Assembly: GCA_005885405.1 (NCBI GenBank)
Contig: VAYN01000009.1
Location: forward strand, 33,179 to 96,457
Direction: 5' to 3'
Source of the DNA: Actinomycetota bacterium
Lineage (GTDB): Bacteria > Actinomycetota > Thermoleophilia > Solirubrobacterales > 70-9
Length of the DNA: 63,279 bases
Shown: positions 1 through 8,884 of the stretch, piece after piece
How the letters are laid out: each line of letters opens with the position of its first letter
Position numbering within the stretch: position 1 is the first letter of the stretch
Translations under genes and position numbers: made by a program
Notes under the pieces: generated by a model
Database searches by the model: none
The model's input: the letters and a program-made list of their open reading frames with translations, nothing else
Told to the model about the DNA's origin: nothing

Positions 1-29
1 CACCCTGTAATCGCAGAAGGCACCGACGC

Positions 30-881
30 ATGGCAAGACTTAGGAAGAGAAACGAGGGCTCCGAGGAGCCGCAGCGGCCCCGCGGGCGTCGCGCGCCGAT
101 CATCGAGCTGAACGACGTCACCAAGGTCTATCCCGGTGGCCACATGGCCCTCGACCGGGTCAACCTTTCGATCGGCCGCGGCGAGTTCGTCTTCCTCGTT
201 GGTCCGACCGGATGCGGCAAGTCGACGCTGATCAAGATGCTGATCCGCGAGCTCGCCGCCACCGAAGGCTCGGTCAAGATCGCCGGCAAAGACATTGGCA
301 AGCTGTCGGAGAAGAAGATCCCGCTGCTGCGCCGCAACATCGGCACCGTCTTCCAGGACTTCAAGCTCCTCCCCGACCGCACCGTCTACGACAACGTCGC
401 CTACGCCCTGCAGGTGATCGGCGCCAGCCGCGCCGAAATCCGCGAGCAGGTGCCACAGACGCTGCGCCTCGTCGGCCTCTCGACGAAGCTCCACAGCTAT
501 CCCGATGAGCTCTCTGGCGGCGAGCAGCAGCGCGTTTCCGTCGCCCGCGCCTTCGTCAACCATCCGCCGCTGCTGCTGGCCGACGAGCCGAGCGGAAACC
601 TCGACCCGGTCACCTCGATCGGGATCATGCAGCTGCTCTACCGGATCAATAAGGCCGGCACGACCGTCGTCGTCGTCACCCACGACCGCGAGATGGTCGA
701 CAACATGCGCCGCCGCGTCGTCGAGCTGTTCGAGGGCCGCGTCGTCCGCGACGAGGTCTCCGGCGGCTACACCGAGGAGTCAACGACCGAATTCGGCCTG
801 CGGATGCGGGCTGAGATGGGCGTTGGCCCCGAGGGCGCGACCCAGACCAACGGCCACGCCGACCACGACCACCTGAGCTGA
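30..881 (+). CDS. ftsE: Cell division ATP-binding protein FtsE
   Basis: ABC-type ATPase that works with FtsX at the inner face of the membrane to activate peptidoglycan hydrolases during division. Seen: Walker A GPTGCGKS at residues 58-65, Q-loop VFQDF, signature LSGGEQQR, Walker B LLLADEP and switch His in VTHD. At 283 aa it is longer than the usual ~230, with a basic Arg-rich N-terminal tail of about 22 residues and an acidic/His tail after the ATPase fold. The stop overlaps the ftsX start (TGATG), indicating translational coupling. The ATG start is the first one available; the upstream 29 bases hold no recognisable gene. Confidence 0.96.
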   Translation: MARLRKRNEGSEEPQRPRGRRAPIIELNDVTKVYPGGHMALDRVNLSIGRGEFVFLVGPTGCGKSTLIKMLIRELAATEGSVKIAGKDIGKLSEKKIPLLRRNIGTVFQDFKLLPDRTVYDNVAYALQVIGASRAEIREQVPQTLRLVGLSTKLHSYPDELSGGEQQRVSVARAFVNHPPLLLADEPSGNLDPVTSIGIMQLLYRINKAGTTVVVVTHDREMVDNMRRRVVELFEGRVVRDEVSGGYTEESTTEFGLRMRAEMGVGPEGATQTNGHADHDHLS

Positions 882-1783
882 TGGGCCGGATCGTCTTCTT
901 CTTCCAGGAGGCTCTGCGCGCGCTCAAGCGCAACGGCGCGCCGAGCCTCGCCGCGATCGTGACCACGGTTGTCACCGTCGTCCTGCTCGGGATGCTGATT
1001 CCGATCTTCCAGACCGCCCAGGGCAAGAGCGAGGAAGTGCGCGACCAGCTGAACGTGCAGTACGCGCTCTACGACGACGCAACCAAAGCCGAAATCGCCG
1101 GCCTGAAGAAGGAATTGGAAGGGATTCCGCACGTCGCCGAAGTCAGCTTCATCGGCAAGGACGAAGCGCTGGCGACGCTGAAGAACGAACTCGACGACAA
1201 GACGATCGTCGAAGAGCTCCACACCAACCCGCTGCCCAACAGCTTCGAAATCAAAGCCGACGACGCCGCCAACCTGCCGCAGGTGGAAGAGTCGGTTTGG
1301 GCGAACTACCCGCAGGGCAAGCCGATCAACTCGATCATCAGCAACCCCTTCGACCGTCAGCATTCCTCGGAGAAGATCGAGCAGGTGACGAGCGCGCTGA
1401 AGATCGTCCTCACCGTGCTGACGGCGCTGCTGATCCTCGCCTCGCTGATGCTGGTCGGCAACACGATCCGGCTCTCGATCTACACCCGCCGCCGCGAGGT
1501 CGAGGTGATGCGCCTCGTCGGCGCCACCCGCTGGTTCATCCGCTGGCCGTTCATGATCGAGGGCGTGGTCGTCGGTCTCGTCGGCGGCCTGCTCGCAATA
1601 CTGATCCTGTGGCTGGGCAAGATCACCGTCGTCGACCCCCTCAGCGACTCCTTCAACTTCCTCGCCGCCCAGAACAACTCCACGCTGGGCTTCCCCGCGC
1701 TGGTCGCGATTCTCTTCGCCGCCTCGATCTTCGTCTCGACGATCGGCTCCGGCGTCACGCTGCGCCGCTTCCTCAAGGTCTGA
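881..1783 (+). CDS. ftsX: Cell division membrane protein FtsX
   Basis: Permease-like partner of FtsE that passes ATPase state across the membrane to cell-wall hydrolases. The 300-aa protein shows the family plan: a first membrane helix near residues 20-40, an extracytoplasmic loop (about 45-165), then three helices near 175-200, 220-245 and 275-295. The segment RREVEVMRLVGAT after helix 2 is a family hallmark. It starts at the ATG overlapping the ftsE stop. The next gene is an S41 protease, a frequent neighbour of ftsEX in Gram-positive genomes. Confidence 0.95.
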   Translation: MGRIVFFFQEALRALKRNGAPSLAAIVTTVVTVVLLGMLIPIFQTAQGKSEEVRDQLNVQYALYDDATKAEIAGLKKELEGIPHVAEVSFIGKDEALATLKNELDDKTIVEELHTNPLPNSFEIKADDAANLPQVEESVWANYPQGKPINSIISNPFDRQHSSEKIEQVTSALKIVLTVLTALLILASLMLVGNTIRLSIYTRRREVEVMRLVGATRWFIRWPFMIEGVVVGLVGGLLAILILWLGKITVVDPLSDSFNFLAAQNNSTLGFPALVAILFAASIFVSTIGSGVTLRRFLKV

Positions 1784-1790
1784 GGCCGGC

Positions 1791-2981
1791 GTGAGAGCAC
1801 GCGGGGCGGTTGCCTTCGCGGTGGCGCTGGTGGCTCTGTTCGCCGCTGGGCTCTGGCTTGGCGGGCACCCCCGCTCGCTGCCGGAACCGCTGCGGGACAT
1901 CTTCGTCGAGGAACCATCGGGGCTGACCGCCGAAGCGGCGGAAGCGATCGAGGACAACTACTACCGGGCGGTGGGGGAGACGGAACTTGGCAACGCCTCG
2001 CTGCAGGGGATGGTGAGGGAGCTGCGGCGGCGTCACGACGACCGCTTCAGCGAATACTTCTCCCCGGAAGCTCTCGCCGCCTTCAACGAGCAGATCGAAG
2101 GCCGCTTCTCCGGAATCGGGCTGACCGTTGTCGAAGTGAAACAGGGGCTGCGGGTGGCGAGCGTGTTTCCGCGCTCGCCGGCGGAGAAAGCCGGGATCGG
2201 CGCCGGTGACACGATCATCTCCGTCGACGGCGAGTCGATCGCGGGCGTCAGCAGCAACGAGGCGACGAAAAAGATCAAGGGGCCGGATGGGACCCCGGTG
2301 ACGATCGGCGTCCGTAGCGGCAAAGGGGGCAAGGTGCGCCGTCTGACCCTGATGCGGGCGGAGGTGACGCTGCCGAACACCAGCGCCCGGGTCGAGGAGG
2401 TTGGGGGGCAGAAGCTCGGCTACGTACGCTTGCTCAGCTTCAGCGAAGGAGCGCACGGGCAGCTCGCGAGCGCGGTGAAAAAGGTCGAGAAGGAAGGCGC
2501 GAATGGAATCGTCGTCGACCTCCGCCACAACCCCGGCGGCCTTCTCGACGAGGCGGTGCTCACTGCCAGCCTCTTCCTGCCCGAGGACGAGGTCGTCGTC
2601 TCCACCGACTCGCGGACCCAGGGCAAGAGCGTCCACAAGACCACCGGCGGCCGCATCACCTCGCTGCCCCTCGTCGTCCTGATCGACGGCGGCACCGCCT
2701 CGGCGGCGGAGATCCTCGCCGCGGCGCTGGCCGACGACGGCGGCGCCGAAGTCGTCGGTAGCAGCTCCTATGGCAAGGGCGTCTTCCAGGAGGAGCAGTC
2801 GCTCTCCAACGGCGGTGCACTGAAGCTGACCGTCGGCGAGTACTTCACCCCCAAGGGCGTCAACCTCGCCGAGAGCCACGGCATCCATCCCGACGTGGAG
2901 GCGCAGGACGACCCGAAGACGAAGCCCGACGAGGCCGAGCAGCGCGCCTTCGACGTTCTCGCCGCCCAGCTCGATTCCTGA
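1791..2981 (+). CDS. S41 family C-terminal processing peptidase with PDZ domain
   Basis: Serine protease of the CtpA/Prc type, anchored outside the membrane. The GTG start gives an N-terminal membrane anchor or signal (about residues 5-25), a PDZ domain (about 95-185) and an S41 catalytic domain. The likely catalytic Ser lies in GGTASAAEILA and the Lys in SSYGKGVFQ. Length (396 aa) fits. It begins 7 nt after ftsX and its stop overlaps the next start (TGATG). By context it may process envelope or divisome proteins, but the substrate cannot be read from sequence. Confidence 0.93.
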   Translation: MRARGAVAFAVALVALFAAGLWLGGHPRSLPEPLRDIFVEEPSGLTAEAAEAIEDNYYRAVGETELGNASLQGMVRELRRRHDDRFSEYFSPEALAAFNEQIEGRFSGIGLTVVEVKQGLRVASVFPRSPAEKAGIGAGDTIISVDGESIAGVSSNEATKKIKGPDGTPVTIGVRSGKGGKVRRLTLMRAEVTLPNTSARVEEVGGQKLGYVRLLSFSEGAHGQLASAVKKVEKEGANGIVVDLRHNPGGLLDEAVLTASLFLPEDEVVVSTDSRTQGKSVHKTTGGRITSLPLVVLIDGGTASAAEILAAALADDGGAEVVGSSSYGKGVFQEEQSLSNGGALKLTVGEYFTPKGVNLAESHGIHPDVEAQDDPKTKPDEAEQRAFDVLAAQLDS

Positions 2982-4597
2982 TGGCGAGAAGGGAGCGGGG
3001 GAAGAGGTCCCGGCGCACCGCTCAGCCGCGCCCCGAGCGCCGCGAGCGCGAGCGGCGCTCGGCGCGGGAGACGGTCGAGGAGATGCTGCGGGAGGAGCTT
3101 GGGTTTCGCGGTTTCCGGCCGACGATCGAGGGGGAAGCGCGGGAAGCGGCGCAGTGGGCCGAGCGCGAAAGCGGGCCGCGGCGCGACCTCACCGCGCTGG
3201 CGACCTTCACCGTCGACCCGGCCAGCGCCCGCGACTTCGACGACGCCGTCTCCGCCCAGCGCGAGGGGGACGGAGCCCGCGTCTGGATCCACATCGCCGA
3301 CGTCGCCGCCCACGTCAAACCGGGCTCGCTGCTCGACGAAGAGGCGCGGCGGCGCGGCAACAGCACCTACGTCCCGGGTGCGGTCGAGCCGATGCTCCCG
3401 CACGCCCTTTCCAGCGAAGCCTGCAGCCTCGCGCCGGGGGTCGAGCGACTGGCGGTGACGACCGAGATCGAGCTGGGGCCGGGGATGGAGCCCCAACGGG
3501 CACGCTTCTACCGCAGCCGCATCCGCTCCGATGTCCGCCTCGACTACGACCAGCTCGACGAGATTTTCGCCGGCCGTAAAAGTCCGCCGTCAGAGGTCGC
3601 CGAACCGCTGGCGGCCGCCCGCGAGGTCGCCACCGGCCTCGGCGAGCAGCGCCGTGGCGCCGCACTCGATGTCGAATCCGCCGAGCCCGAGTTCGTCTTC
3701 GACGCCAAAGGCGACGTGACCGCCGCCCATCATGTTCCCCAGACCGAGGCGCACCGGCTGATCGAGCGGCTGATGATCCTCAACAACCAGCAGGTCGCCC
3801 AGCTGTTGGAGCGCGAGCGGGTACCGGCGATCTACCGCGTCCATCCGCCCCCCGATGCCGCCCGCATCGAGCGCCTGCTCGAGCAGCTGGCGGCGCTGGG
3901 GGTGCCGACGCCGCCGCTGCGGCAGGGCCTCGCCCCGAGCGAGGCCGGCCACCTGGCCGCCGAGGCGAGCCGGCTGGTGCGGCGAGAGGCCGCCCGGCGC
4001 GGGCACGGCCGCGAGGCCTATACCTCGCTCGTGCTGCGCTCCCTCAAGCAGGCCACCTACAGCGAGCGGAACATCGGCCACGCCGGCCTTGGTAGCCCCG
4101 CCTACTGCCATTTCACCTCGCCGATCCGCCGCTATCCCGACCTCGTCTGTCACCGAGCGCTGCTGGCGCTGCTCGGCGAGGGGGAGGAGGCGCCGACCCT
4201 CGCGCAGTGCCGCGACGCCGCCGCCGACTCCTCGGCGCGCGAGCGCGAGTCCGCCCAGATCGAGCGCGCCGCCGATGACGTTTGCGCTGCCTTCCTGCTC
4301 GAACGGGAGCTGGGGGAGCGGGGGCTCGATGCCGCCTTCGAGGGCGAGGTCTCCGGCGTCATCCGCTCCGCCGCTTTCGTTACCTTCGGCGGCGAGCTCG
4401 GCGACGTCTACGAGGGGATGCTGCCGGCCCGTCGCCTTCCCGGCGACCGCTACGAGCTCGACCGGGCGGAGGTGGCGCTCGTCGGCCGCGGCTCAGGTGG
4501 GAGGATCAGCCTCGGCGATCCGATATCCGTCCGCGTGGCTGGCGTCGACGCGCCACGCGGCCGAGCAGAGCTGACGCCGGCAGGAGACCCCGAATGA
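2981..4597 (+). CDS. RNB-domain 3'-5' exoribonuclease (RNase R/II-like), short form
   Basis: Processive 3'-5' exoribonuclease. The RNB domain begins about residue 66 and carries the metal-binding aspartates in DPASARDFDDAV (D79, D85, D87, D88). A C-terminal S1/OB segment follows (about 455-530). At 538 aa it is much shorter than RNase R because the N-terminal HTH and cold-shock domains are missing, replaced by a basic segment of about 65 residues rich in Arg and Glu. Placed directly before smpB, it likely helps degrade the mRNA released by trans-translation; that role is inferred from RNase R biology and position. Confidence 0.9.
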   Translation: MARRERGKRSRRTAQPRPERRERERRSARETVEEMLREELGFRGFRPTIEGEAREAAQWAERESGPRRDLTALATFTVDPASARDFDDAVSAQREGDGARVWIHIADVAAHVKPGSLLDEEARRRGNSTYVPGAVEPMLPHALSSEACSLAPGVERLAVTTEIELGPGMEPQRARFYRSRIRSDVRLDYDQLDEIFAGRKSPPSEVAEPLAAAREVATGLGEQRRGAALDVESAEPEFVFDAKGDVTAAHHVPQTEAHRLIERLMILNNQQVAQLLERERVPAIYRVHPPPDAARIERLLEQLAALGVPTPPLRQGLAPSEAGHLAAEASRLVRREAARRGHGREAYTSLVLRSLKQATYSERNIGHAGLGSPAYCHFTSPIRRYPDLVCHRALLALLGEGEEAPTLAQCRDAAADSSARERESAQIERAADDVCAAFLLERELGERGLDAAFEGEVSGVIRSAAFVTFGGELGDVYEGMLPARRLPGDRYELDRAEVALVGRGSGGRISLGDPISVRVAGVDAPRGRAELTPAGDPE

Positions 4598-4607
4598 GCG
4601 ATCTCGA

Positions 4608-5093
4608 ATGAGCAAGAAGACCAAGAAGAAACGAGAGCCGGCGTCGGGCGACGTCGTCACCAATCGCCGAGCCCGGCACAAATTCGAGTGGGTCGAGAAG
4701 ATGGAGGCCGGAATCGTCCTGCAGGGTTCCGAGGTGAAGGCGCTGCGCAGCGGCAAAGCGCAGATGACCGATGCCTACGCGGTCGTCGATGGGGGCGAGG
4801 TTTGGCTTCGCAAGCTACATATCCCCCCCTACGAGTACTCGGCCGTAGATGCCCACGCCGCCGAGCGACCGCGCAAACTGCTGCTGCACAAGGAGGAGAT
4901 TGAGCGGCTGGTCGGCAAAACCGCGCAGAAAGGCCTGACCCTGATTCCAACCAGGATCTATTTCAAAGGGCCGCGGGCGAAGGTGGAGCTGGCTTTGGCG
5001 CGAAACAAGGAGGGTCGCGACCGCCGGCGGGAGATCGCCGACCGCGACGTTCGCAGAGAGGTCGAGCGGGAGTTCAAGGGAAGGATGCGTTGA
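4608..5093 (+). CDS. smpB: SsrA-binding protein SmpB
   Basis: RNA-binding protein that escorts tmRNA to stalled ribosomes. The 161-aa sequence has a basic N-terminus, the OB-fold core with NRRARHKFEW and GSEVKALRSGKAQ, and a basic C-terminal tail (about 130-161) expected to enter the mRNA channel. The ATG follows the RNB gene stop by 10 nt. Its RNA partner ssrA lies about 3.4 kb downstream on the same strand, separated by two unrelated genes. Confidence 0.97.
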   Translation: MSKKTKKKREPASGDVVTNRRARHKFEWVEKMEAGIVLQGSEVKALRSGKAQMTDAYAVVDGGEVWLRKLHIPPYEYSAVDAHAAERPRKLLLHKEEIERLVGKTAQKGLTLIPTRIYFKGPRAKVELALARNKEGRDRRREIADRDVRREVEREFKGRMR

Positions 5094-5131
5094 GGTTGAA
5101 ACAGCTGAATCACATGCAAGGATGGAGCGCG

Positions 5132-7033
5132 ATGCGGACCCGGAAGAGCCTCACCGCCGCCGTCGCTGGGATCATCGCGGTGCTGATGGTGGCCCCAGCG
5201 CAGGCCGGCGCCGACTCGTTCCCTGAAAAGGCGAGCGACTACGTCAGCGACAACACCGGCTATTTCGTCGCCGCGCTGCTGGCGGCGATCCTGCTCCTCC
5301 TCCTGCTCGTGCGGATCAGCCAGCGACGCAGCAAAGAAAAGCAGCAGAAGCAGGCCGCCCAGCCGGCAGGCGCACCGCCTTCGTCCGCCCCCGCCGGACC
5401 GCCGACGCCGCCTCCCGGCGCTCCGCCGATGACTTCTCCCCCGACCACCGAGATGGCCGCCGTGCCCGCAGCGGCTCCTGGACCGCCGGCGCAGGCGGCG
5501 CCCCCGGGCCAGTCCGTGCCTCCGCCCGGGGCGTCGGTGCCGCCTCCGGGCGTCGGGTCCGCGCAGTTCGGGCCCGGACAGGTGCCGCCGCCCGCGAACG
5601 AGAGCGCCAAGGACCGCAAGCGCCGCCAGCGCGACGAACAGCGGCAGAAACGACTGCAAATGCGCGAAGCGCGCAAAGCCGAGCTGCAACGCCGCAAGGA
5701 AGAGCGAGCGGGCCGCAAGGCGCAGAAGAAGGGTGGCGCTGCTCCGGCGCCCGGCGCCCCACCTGCACCGGGTGCGGTAGCGGGCGCTCCAGAAGCGCCG
5801 AAGGAGCGCAAGTTCTTCGGGATCAAGATCGGGACCGGCAAGCAGAAGCGCGAGGCAGCGCTCGCCGAGCAGCGGCTCGCCGCCGCCCGCGCCGCCAACG
5901 AACGGGCGGTTGCCGAGGCTCAGGCCGGTGGGCAGGTTCCGCCCTCGGGCCAGCTACCTCCTTGGGAGGAGGTGACGACGGTGCAGCCGCAGGCCGGTGG
6001 CCTCGCCGCCGTCCCCTCGATTCCGCCGCCCCCCGGTGGCACGCCGGCGCCTGGCGAATACGACCCGTCGCTGGCCGAACAGCGGGTGCGCGACCGGGTC
6101 GACGAGGTCAGGGCTGAGACCCAGCGCATCGGCGCCGAGGCCGACCAGCGCATGGAAGGCGCCGCGCAGCTGCAGCAGCACGGCGCAATGCCACCCGCTG
6201 GAGCCCCGATTCAGGACACCCAGGCGACCCCGCCGCCGCAAGCTGTCCCCGGTCCACCGGCCGACCTTCGCACCGCCGAGCAGCGGCTCGAGGACGAACG
6301 GCAGGCGCGCGAGCGGGCGATGAGAGAGGCCGAGGAGCGCCTGCGCCAGATCGAGGAGCGGACCAAAGCCGCCGAAGAACGGGCCGCTGACGCCCAGCGC
6401 CTCGAGCAGCGCCGGGCTGAAGAGGAAGCCGACGAGCGTCGCCTCGAGGAGATGCGTCGCAGCGTCGCCGAGGCCGAAGAGCGCGCCCGCGAGGCCGAGC
6501 GGCGCGCGGCCGAGGCCGAGCAGGCAGTAGTCCGCCAGGTCCAGGGCGGGCCGACGCAGGGCGGGGGAGCGCCGATGTCACCACCGCCGGCCCCGACGCC
6601 ACCGCCACCTCCTGCGCCCCCGGCGCCCGAGCCGCAATCGTTCGCGCCGCCGACCCCGCCGCCACCACCGGCGGAATCGTTCTCACCGCCGACGCCTCCG
6701 CCACCCCCGGCCGAGTCGTTCGCGCCGCCGACCCCGCCGCCACCACCGGCGCCATCGTTCGGCGAGCCCGTTCCTGCGCAACCGCCGGCGGCCGAGCCGC
6801 CCGCTCCAGCTGCAACCCCGGGCTTCGGCGCTCCCAGCGGCGGCGACCAGATCAACCTCAACACGGTCACCTTCGAGCAGCTGCGCGAACAGAACCTCTC
6901 GGTGACGCAGGCGACCCGCCTGCTCGCCCACCGTGAGCGACTCGGCGGCTTCAAGTCAGTCGAGGACCTCGACCAGGTCGCTGGTTTCCCGGTTGAGCTC
7001 CTGGACGACTTAAAGCAGCGATCTACGGTCTAG
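5132..7033 (+). CDS. Membrane-anchored coiled-coil, Pro-rich protein with C-terminal helix-hairpin-helix domain
   Basis: I do not recognise a named family for the whole protein. The start at 5132 is chosen because MRTRKS begins a signal-like segment (residues 1-28) and an AAGGA sits 9 nt upstream; ATG 5114 and TTG 5090 are in-frame alternatives. Layout: signal, a second hydrophobic helix near 45-65, a Pro/Ala/Gly linker, a basic Arg/Lys/Glu coiled coil (about 165-225), further Ala/Glu-rich coiled coil (about 380-475), tandem PPTPPPPPAESF-type repeats (about 490-550), then a ComEA-like helix-hairpin-helix domain at the C-terminus beginning INLNTVTFEQL. HhH domains bind DNA or proteins. The stop overlaps the convergent gene within a shared CTAG. 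Function unknown. Confidence 0.8.
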   Translation: MRTRKSLTAAVAGIIAVLMVAPAQAGADSFPEKASDYVSDNTGYFVAALLAAILLLLLLVRISQRRSKEKQQKQAAQPAGAPPSSAPAGPPTPPPGAPPMTSPPTTEMAAVPAAAPGPPAQAAPPGQSVPPPGASVPPPGVGSAQFGPGQVPPPANESAKDRKRRQRDEQRQKRLQMREARKAELQRRKEERAGRKAQKKGGAAPAPGAPPAPGAVAGAPEAPKERKFFGIKIGTGKQKREAALAEQRLAAARAANERAVAEAQAGGQVPPSGQLPPWEEVTTVQPQAGGLAAVPSIPPPPGGTPAPGEYDPSLAEQRVRDRVDEVRAETQRIGAEADQRMEGAAQLQQHGAMPPAGAPIQDTQATPPPQAVPGPPADLRTAEQRLEDERQARERAMREAEERLRQIEERTKAAEERAADAQRLEQRRAEEEADERRLEEMRRSVAEAEERAREAERRAAEAEQAVVRQVQGGPTQGGGAPMSPPPAPTPPPPPAPPAPEPQSFAPPTPPPPPAESFSPPTPPPPPAESFAPPTPPPPPAPSFGEPVPAQPPAAEPPAPAATPGFGAPSGGDQINLNTVTFEQLREQNLSVTQATRLLAHRERLGGFKSVEDLDQVAGFPVELLDDLKQRSTV

Positions 7034-8412
7034 CTAGAGCCGTCTTCCCACTTCTCCACGAGCTTGAGCCAGATCTCGCTGCGAGCGGGGTAAGGGGCGA
7101 CCGCGTGACGGAGTTTTGAGAGTGGGACTTCGCCGACGATGGCGACGGTTGCTGCTTGGAGGAAGTCGGCGGTCTCGAAGCCGGTGAAGGTGGCGCCGAC
7201 GATGGTGTCTTTCTGCTGGTCGATGACGATTCGGGAGGTGCCGCCGGTGTCCTTGCCCTGGAAGCTGGCGCCAGGGGTGCCATCGGTGGGAACGTCGATG
7301 GCGCGGGCGTCGATGCCGGCTTCTTCGGCCTGGGCCAGCGTCTTGCCGGCGGCGGCGACCTGGGGGTCGGTGAAGGTGACGCGGGGGGAGCCGAGGCCTT
7401 CGGCGCTGGCCGCGGTCTCGCGACCGAGCAGGTTCTCCGCCGCGACCCAGGCGTGGTACTTGCCCATGTGGGTGAAGAGGGCGCGCCCGTTGACGTCGCC
7501 GATCGCGTAGAGCCAGTCGCGCCCGCCGACCCGCATCCGCTCGTCGGTGTCGAGGTAGCCGTGGTCGTTCGGTTCGACGCCGGCGGCTTCGAGCTCGAGG
7601 TCCGCGGTGTGGGGGACGCGGCCGACCGCGATCAGGATCTCCGCCGCCTCGATCTCCTCGCCACCGCTGAGCCTGGCGACGACGCCGGGGCTGCCGGGCG
7701 CAACCGCCTCGACTTTGGCACCGGTGCGAACGTCGATCCCGAAGTTCTTGCGCAGCGACTCGGCGACTTCCTCGCCGGCGAAGGCCTCCTCGCGCGAGAG
7801 CAGGTGCTCGCCGCCCTCGACCAGAGTCACCTCGGCACCGAGGCTGGCCCAAGCCTGAGAGAGCTCGCTGCCGACCGGGCCGCCGCCGAGGACGATCATG
7901 CTCTCTGGAACCTGCTTGGCCGTGGTCGCGTCGCGGTTGTTCCAGGCCTGGACCCGGTCCAGGCCATCGATCGGCGGCATTGCCGCCTTGCTGCCGGTGG
8001 CGACGACGATCGCCTTGTCCGCGGTAAGGACGTCGTCGCCGACGACGATCCGGCGCTCGCCGTCGAAGCGGGCGCTCCCGCGCAGCAGCTCGATCCCACG
8101 TTCTTCCAGCCAGGGCAGCTGGCCGGAGTCGTCGCGGTCGTGGATCACCTCGTCGCGGCGGCTCAGCGCCATCTCCGCATCGAGCTCGCCGTGCCCGGTC
8201 GGCACCCCGGGGACGCGCTTTGCCTCGGCGAGCACGTCGGCGGGGCGAAGCAGCGCCTTCGAGGGCATGCAGGCGTAGTAGGAGCATTCGCCGCCGATTA
8301 GGTCGCGCTCGACGATCGCCACCTTCCAGCCGGCGTCGGCGAGCCGGCCGGCACAGACCTCGCCCGCCGGGCCGGCGCCGAGGACGATCGCGTCATAGCT
8401 GCGCTCGTTCAC
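7030..8412 (-). CDS. Dihydrolipoyl dehydrogenase-like pyridine nucleotide-disulfide oxidoreductase
   Basis: FAD- and NAD(P)-dependent oxidoreductase of class I. Seen: FAD motif GAGPAGE near the N-terminus, redox disulfide CxxxxC in GGECSYYACMPSK, NAD motif GGGPVGSE, and second FAD motif YAIGDVNG. The C-terminal active site reads HAVAPYPARSE instead of the HPT-E of lipoamide dehydrogenases, so the physiological substrate may not be lipoamide. At 460 aa the length is normal. The GTG start at 8412 is preferred because GAGGA lies 8 nt upstream; an ATG at 8421 sits directly on that GAGGA. The longer open frame to 8577 runs into ssrA and is not used. No lipoyl-complex genes are adjacent. Confidence 0.85.
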   Translation of the reverse strand: MNERSYDAIVLGAGPAGEVCAGRLADAGWKVAIVERDLIGGECSYYACMPSKALLRPADVLAEAKRVPGVPTGHGELDAEMALSRRDEVIHDRDDSGQLPWLEERGIELLRGSARFDGERRIVVGDDVLTADKAIVVATGSKAAMPPIDGLDRVQAWNNRDATTAKQVPESMIVLGGGPVGSELSQAWASLGAEVTLVEGGEHLLSREEAFAGEEVAESLRKNFGIDVRTGAKVEAVAPGSPGVVARLSGGEEIEAAEILIAVGRVPHTADLELEAAGVEPNDHGYLDTDERMRVGGRDWLYAIGDVNGRALFTHMGKYHAWVAAENLLGRETAASAEGLGSPRVTFTDPQVAAAGKTLAQAEEAGIDARAIDVPTDGTPGASFQGKDTGGTSRIVIDQQKDTIVGATFTGFETADFLQAATVAIVGEVPLSKLRHAVAPYPARSEIWLKLVEKWEDGSS

Positions 8413-8448
8413 CGCAGGCATCCTCGCAGGCCGCGGGCTCCGACGCCG

Positions 8449-8454
8449 TACAAT
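8449..8454 (+). promoter_or_regulatory. Candidate -10 element for ssrA
   Basis: TACAAT, a near-consensus -10 hexamer, lies 21 nt before the 5' end of mature tmRNA, which leaves room for a short leader removed by RNase P. I see no convincing -35 hexamer at the right distance. The element sits in the divergent space between ssrA and the flavoprotein gene. Confidence 0.5.
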
Positions 8455-8474
8455 GAGACGGCATTCCCAAGCAC

Positions 8475-8833
8475 GGGGGCGACAGGCTTCGACGTGGTCG
8501 GCTCGTGCGAACGGTTGCAGGTCGAGGTTGCTGGAGGCCTCGTTAAACCCCAGCACAAACCAATACGTGCGGACCATGAGTTCGCCCTCGCCGCTTAGTT
8601 AGAAGCTAAGCGCTGTGAGAGTCGGTCCTCCCTCGCCCACGGGGAGGGGCACCGGCTTCAGAAGTGGGCTTACCCGGGCGGATCGCCCTGACCGCCAGGG
8701 GACATCAAAGGGGCTTTATCTCCCGTAGTGCCCGCTGGCGCGGACCCCGGGAGACGAGAATCAAGCGCCAGCTAAACCTGTAGACACCCTCGCACCGCGT
8801 CCGCGGATCCGAGTTCGAATCTCGGCGCCTCCA
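8475..8833 (+). ncRNA. ssrA: Transfer-messenger RNA (tmRNA)
   Basis: One-piece tmRNA of about 359 nt. The 5' acceptor strand GGGGGCG (8475-8481) pairs with CGCCTCC (8826-8832), one G-U included; discriminator A at 8833; CCA is not encoded. The 5' part continues ACAGGCTTCGAC as in other tmRNAs, and the T arm is CCGAG-TTCGAAT-CTCGG just before the 3' end. The tag frame reads ...KPIRADHEFALAA and stops at TAG 8596-8598, with the usual ALAA degron. The resume codon is not certain: the frame is open back through GTT 8542. It works with SmpB encoded upstream. Confidence 0.95.
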
Positions 8834-8840
8834 CTGTTAG

Positions 8841-8873
8841 GCCGAGCCCTGAGAGGGGCTCGGTCGCTTTCTT
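8841..8873 (+). terminator. Intrinsic terminator of ssrA
   Basis: Stem GCCGAGCCC / GGGCTCGGT with loop TGAGAG, followed by a T-rich run (CGCTTTCTT), 7 nt after the mature tmRNA end. Confidence 0.8.
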
Positions 8874-8884
8874 AGAGGAACCAG

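Noticed and set aside
767-1957. Long leftward open frame across ftsE/ftsX/S41 protease
   Set aside because: Typical antisense shadow in G+C-rich DNA; no domain and no ribosome binding site, while the sense genes are certain.
8413-8577. N-terminal extension of the flavoprotein frame
   Set aside because: It runs antisense through ssrA, and the FAD motif begins right after the 8412 start.
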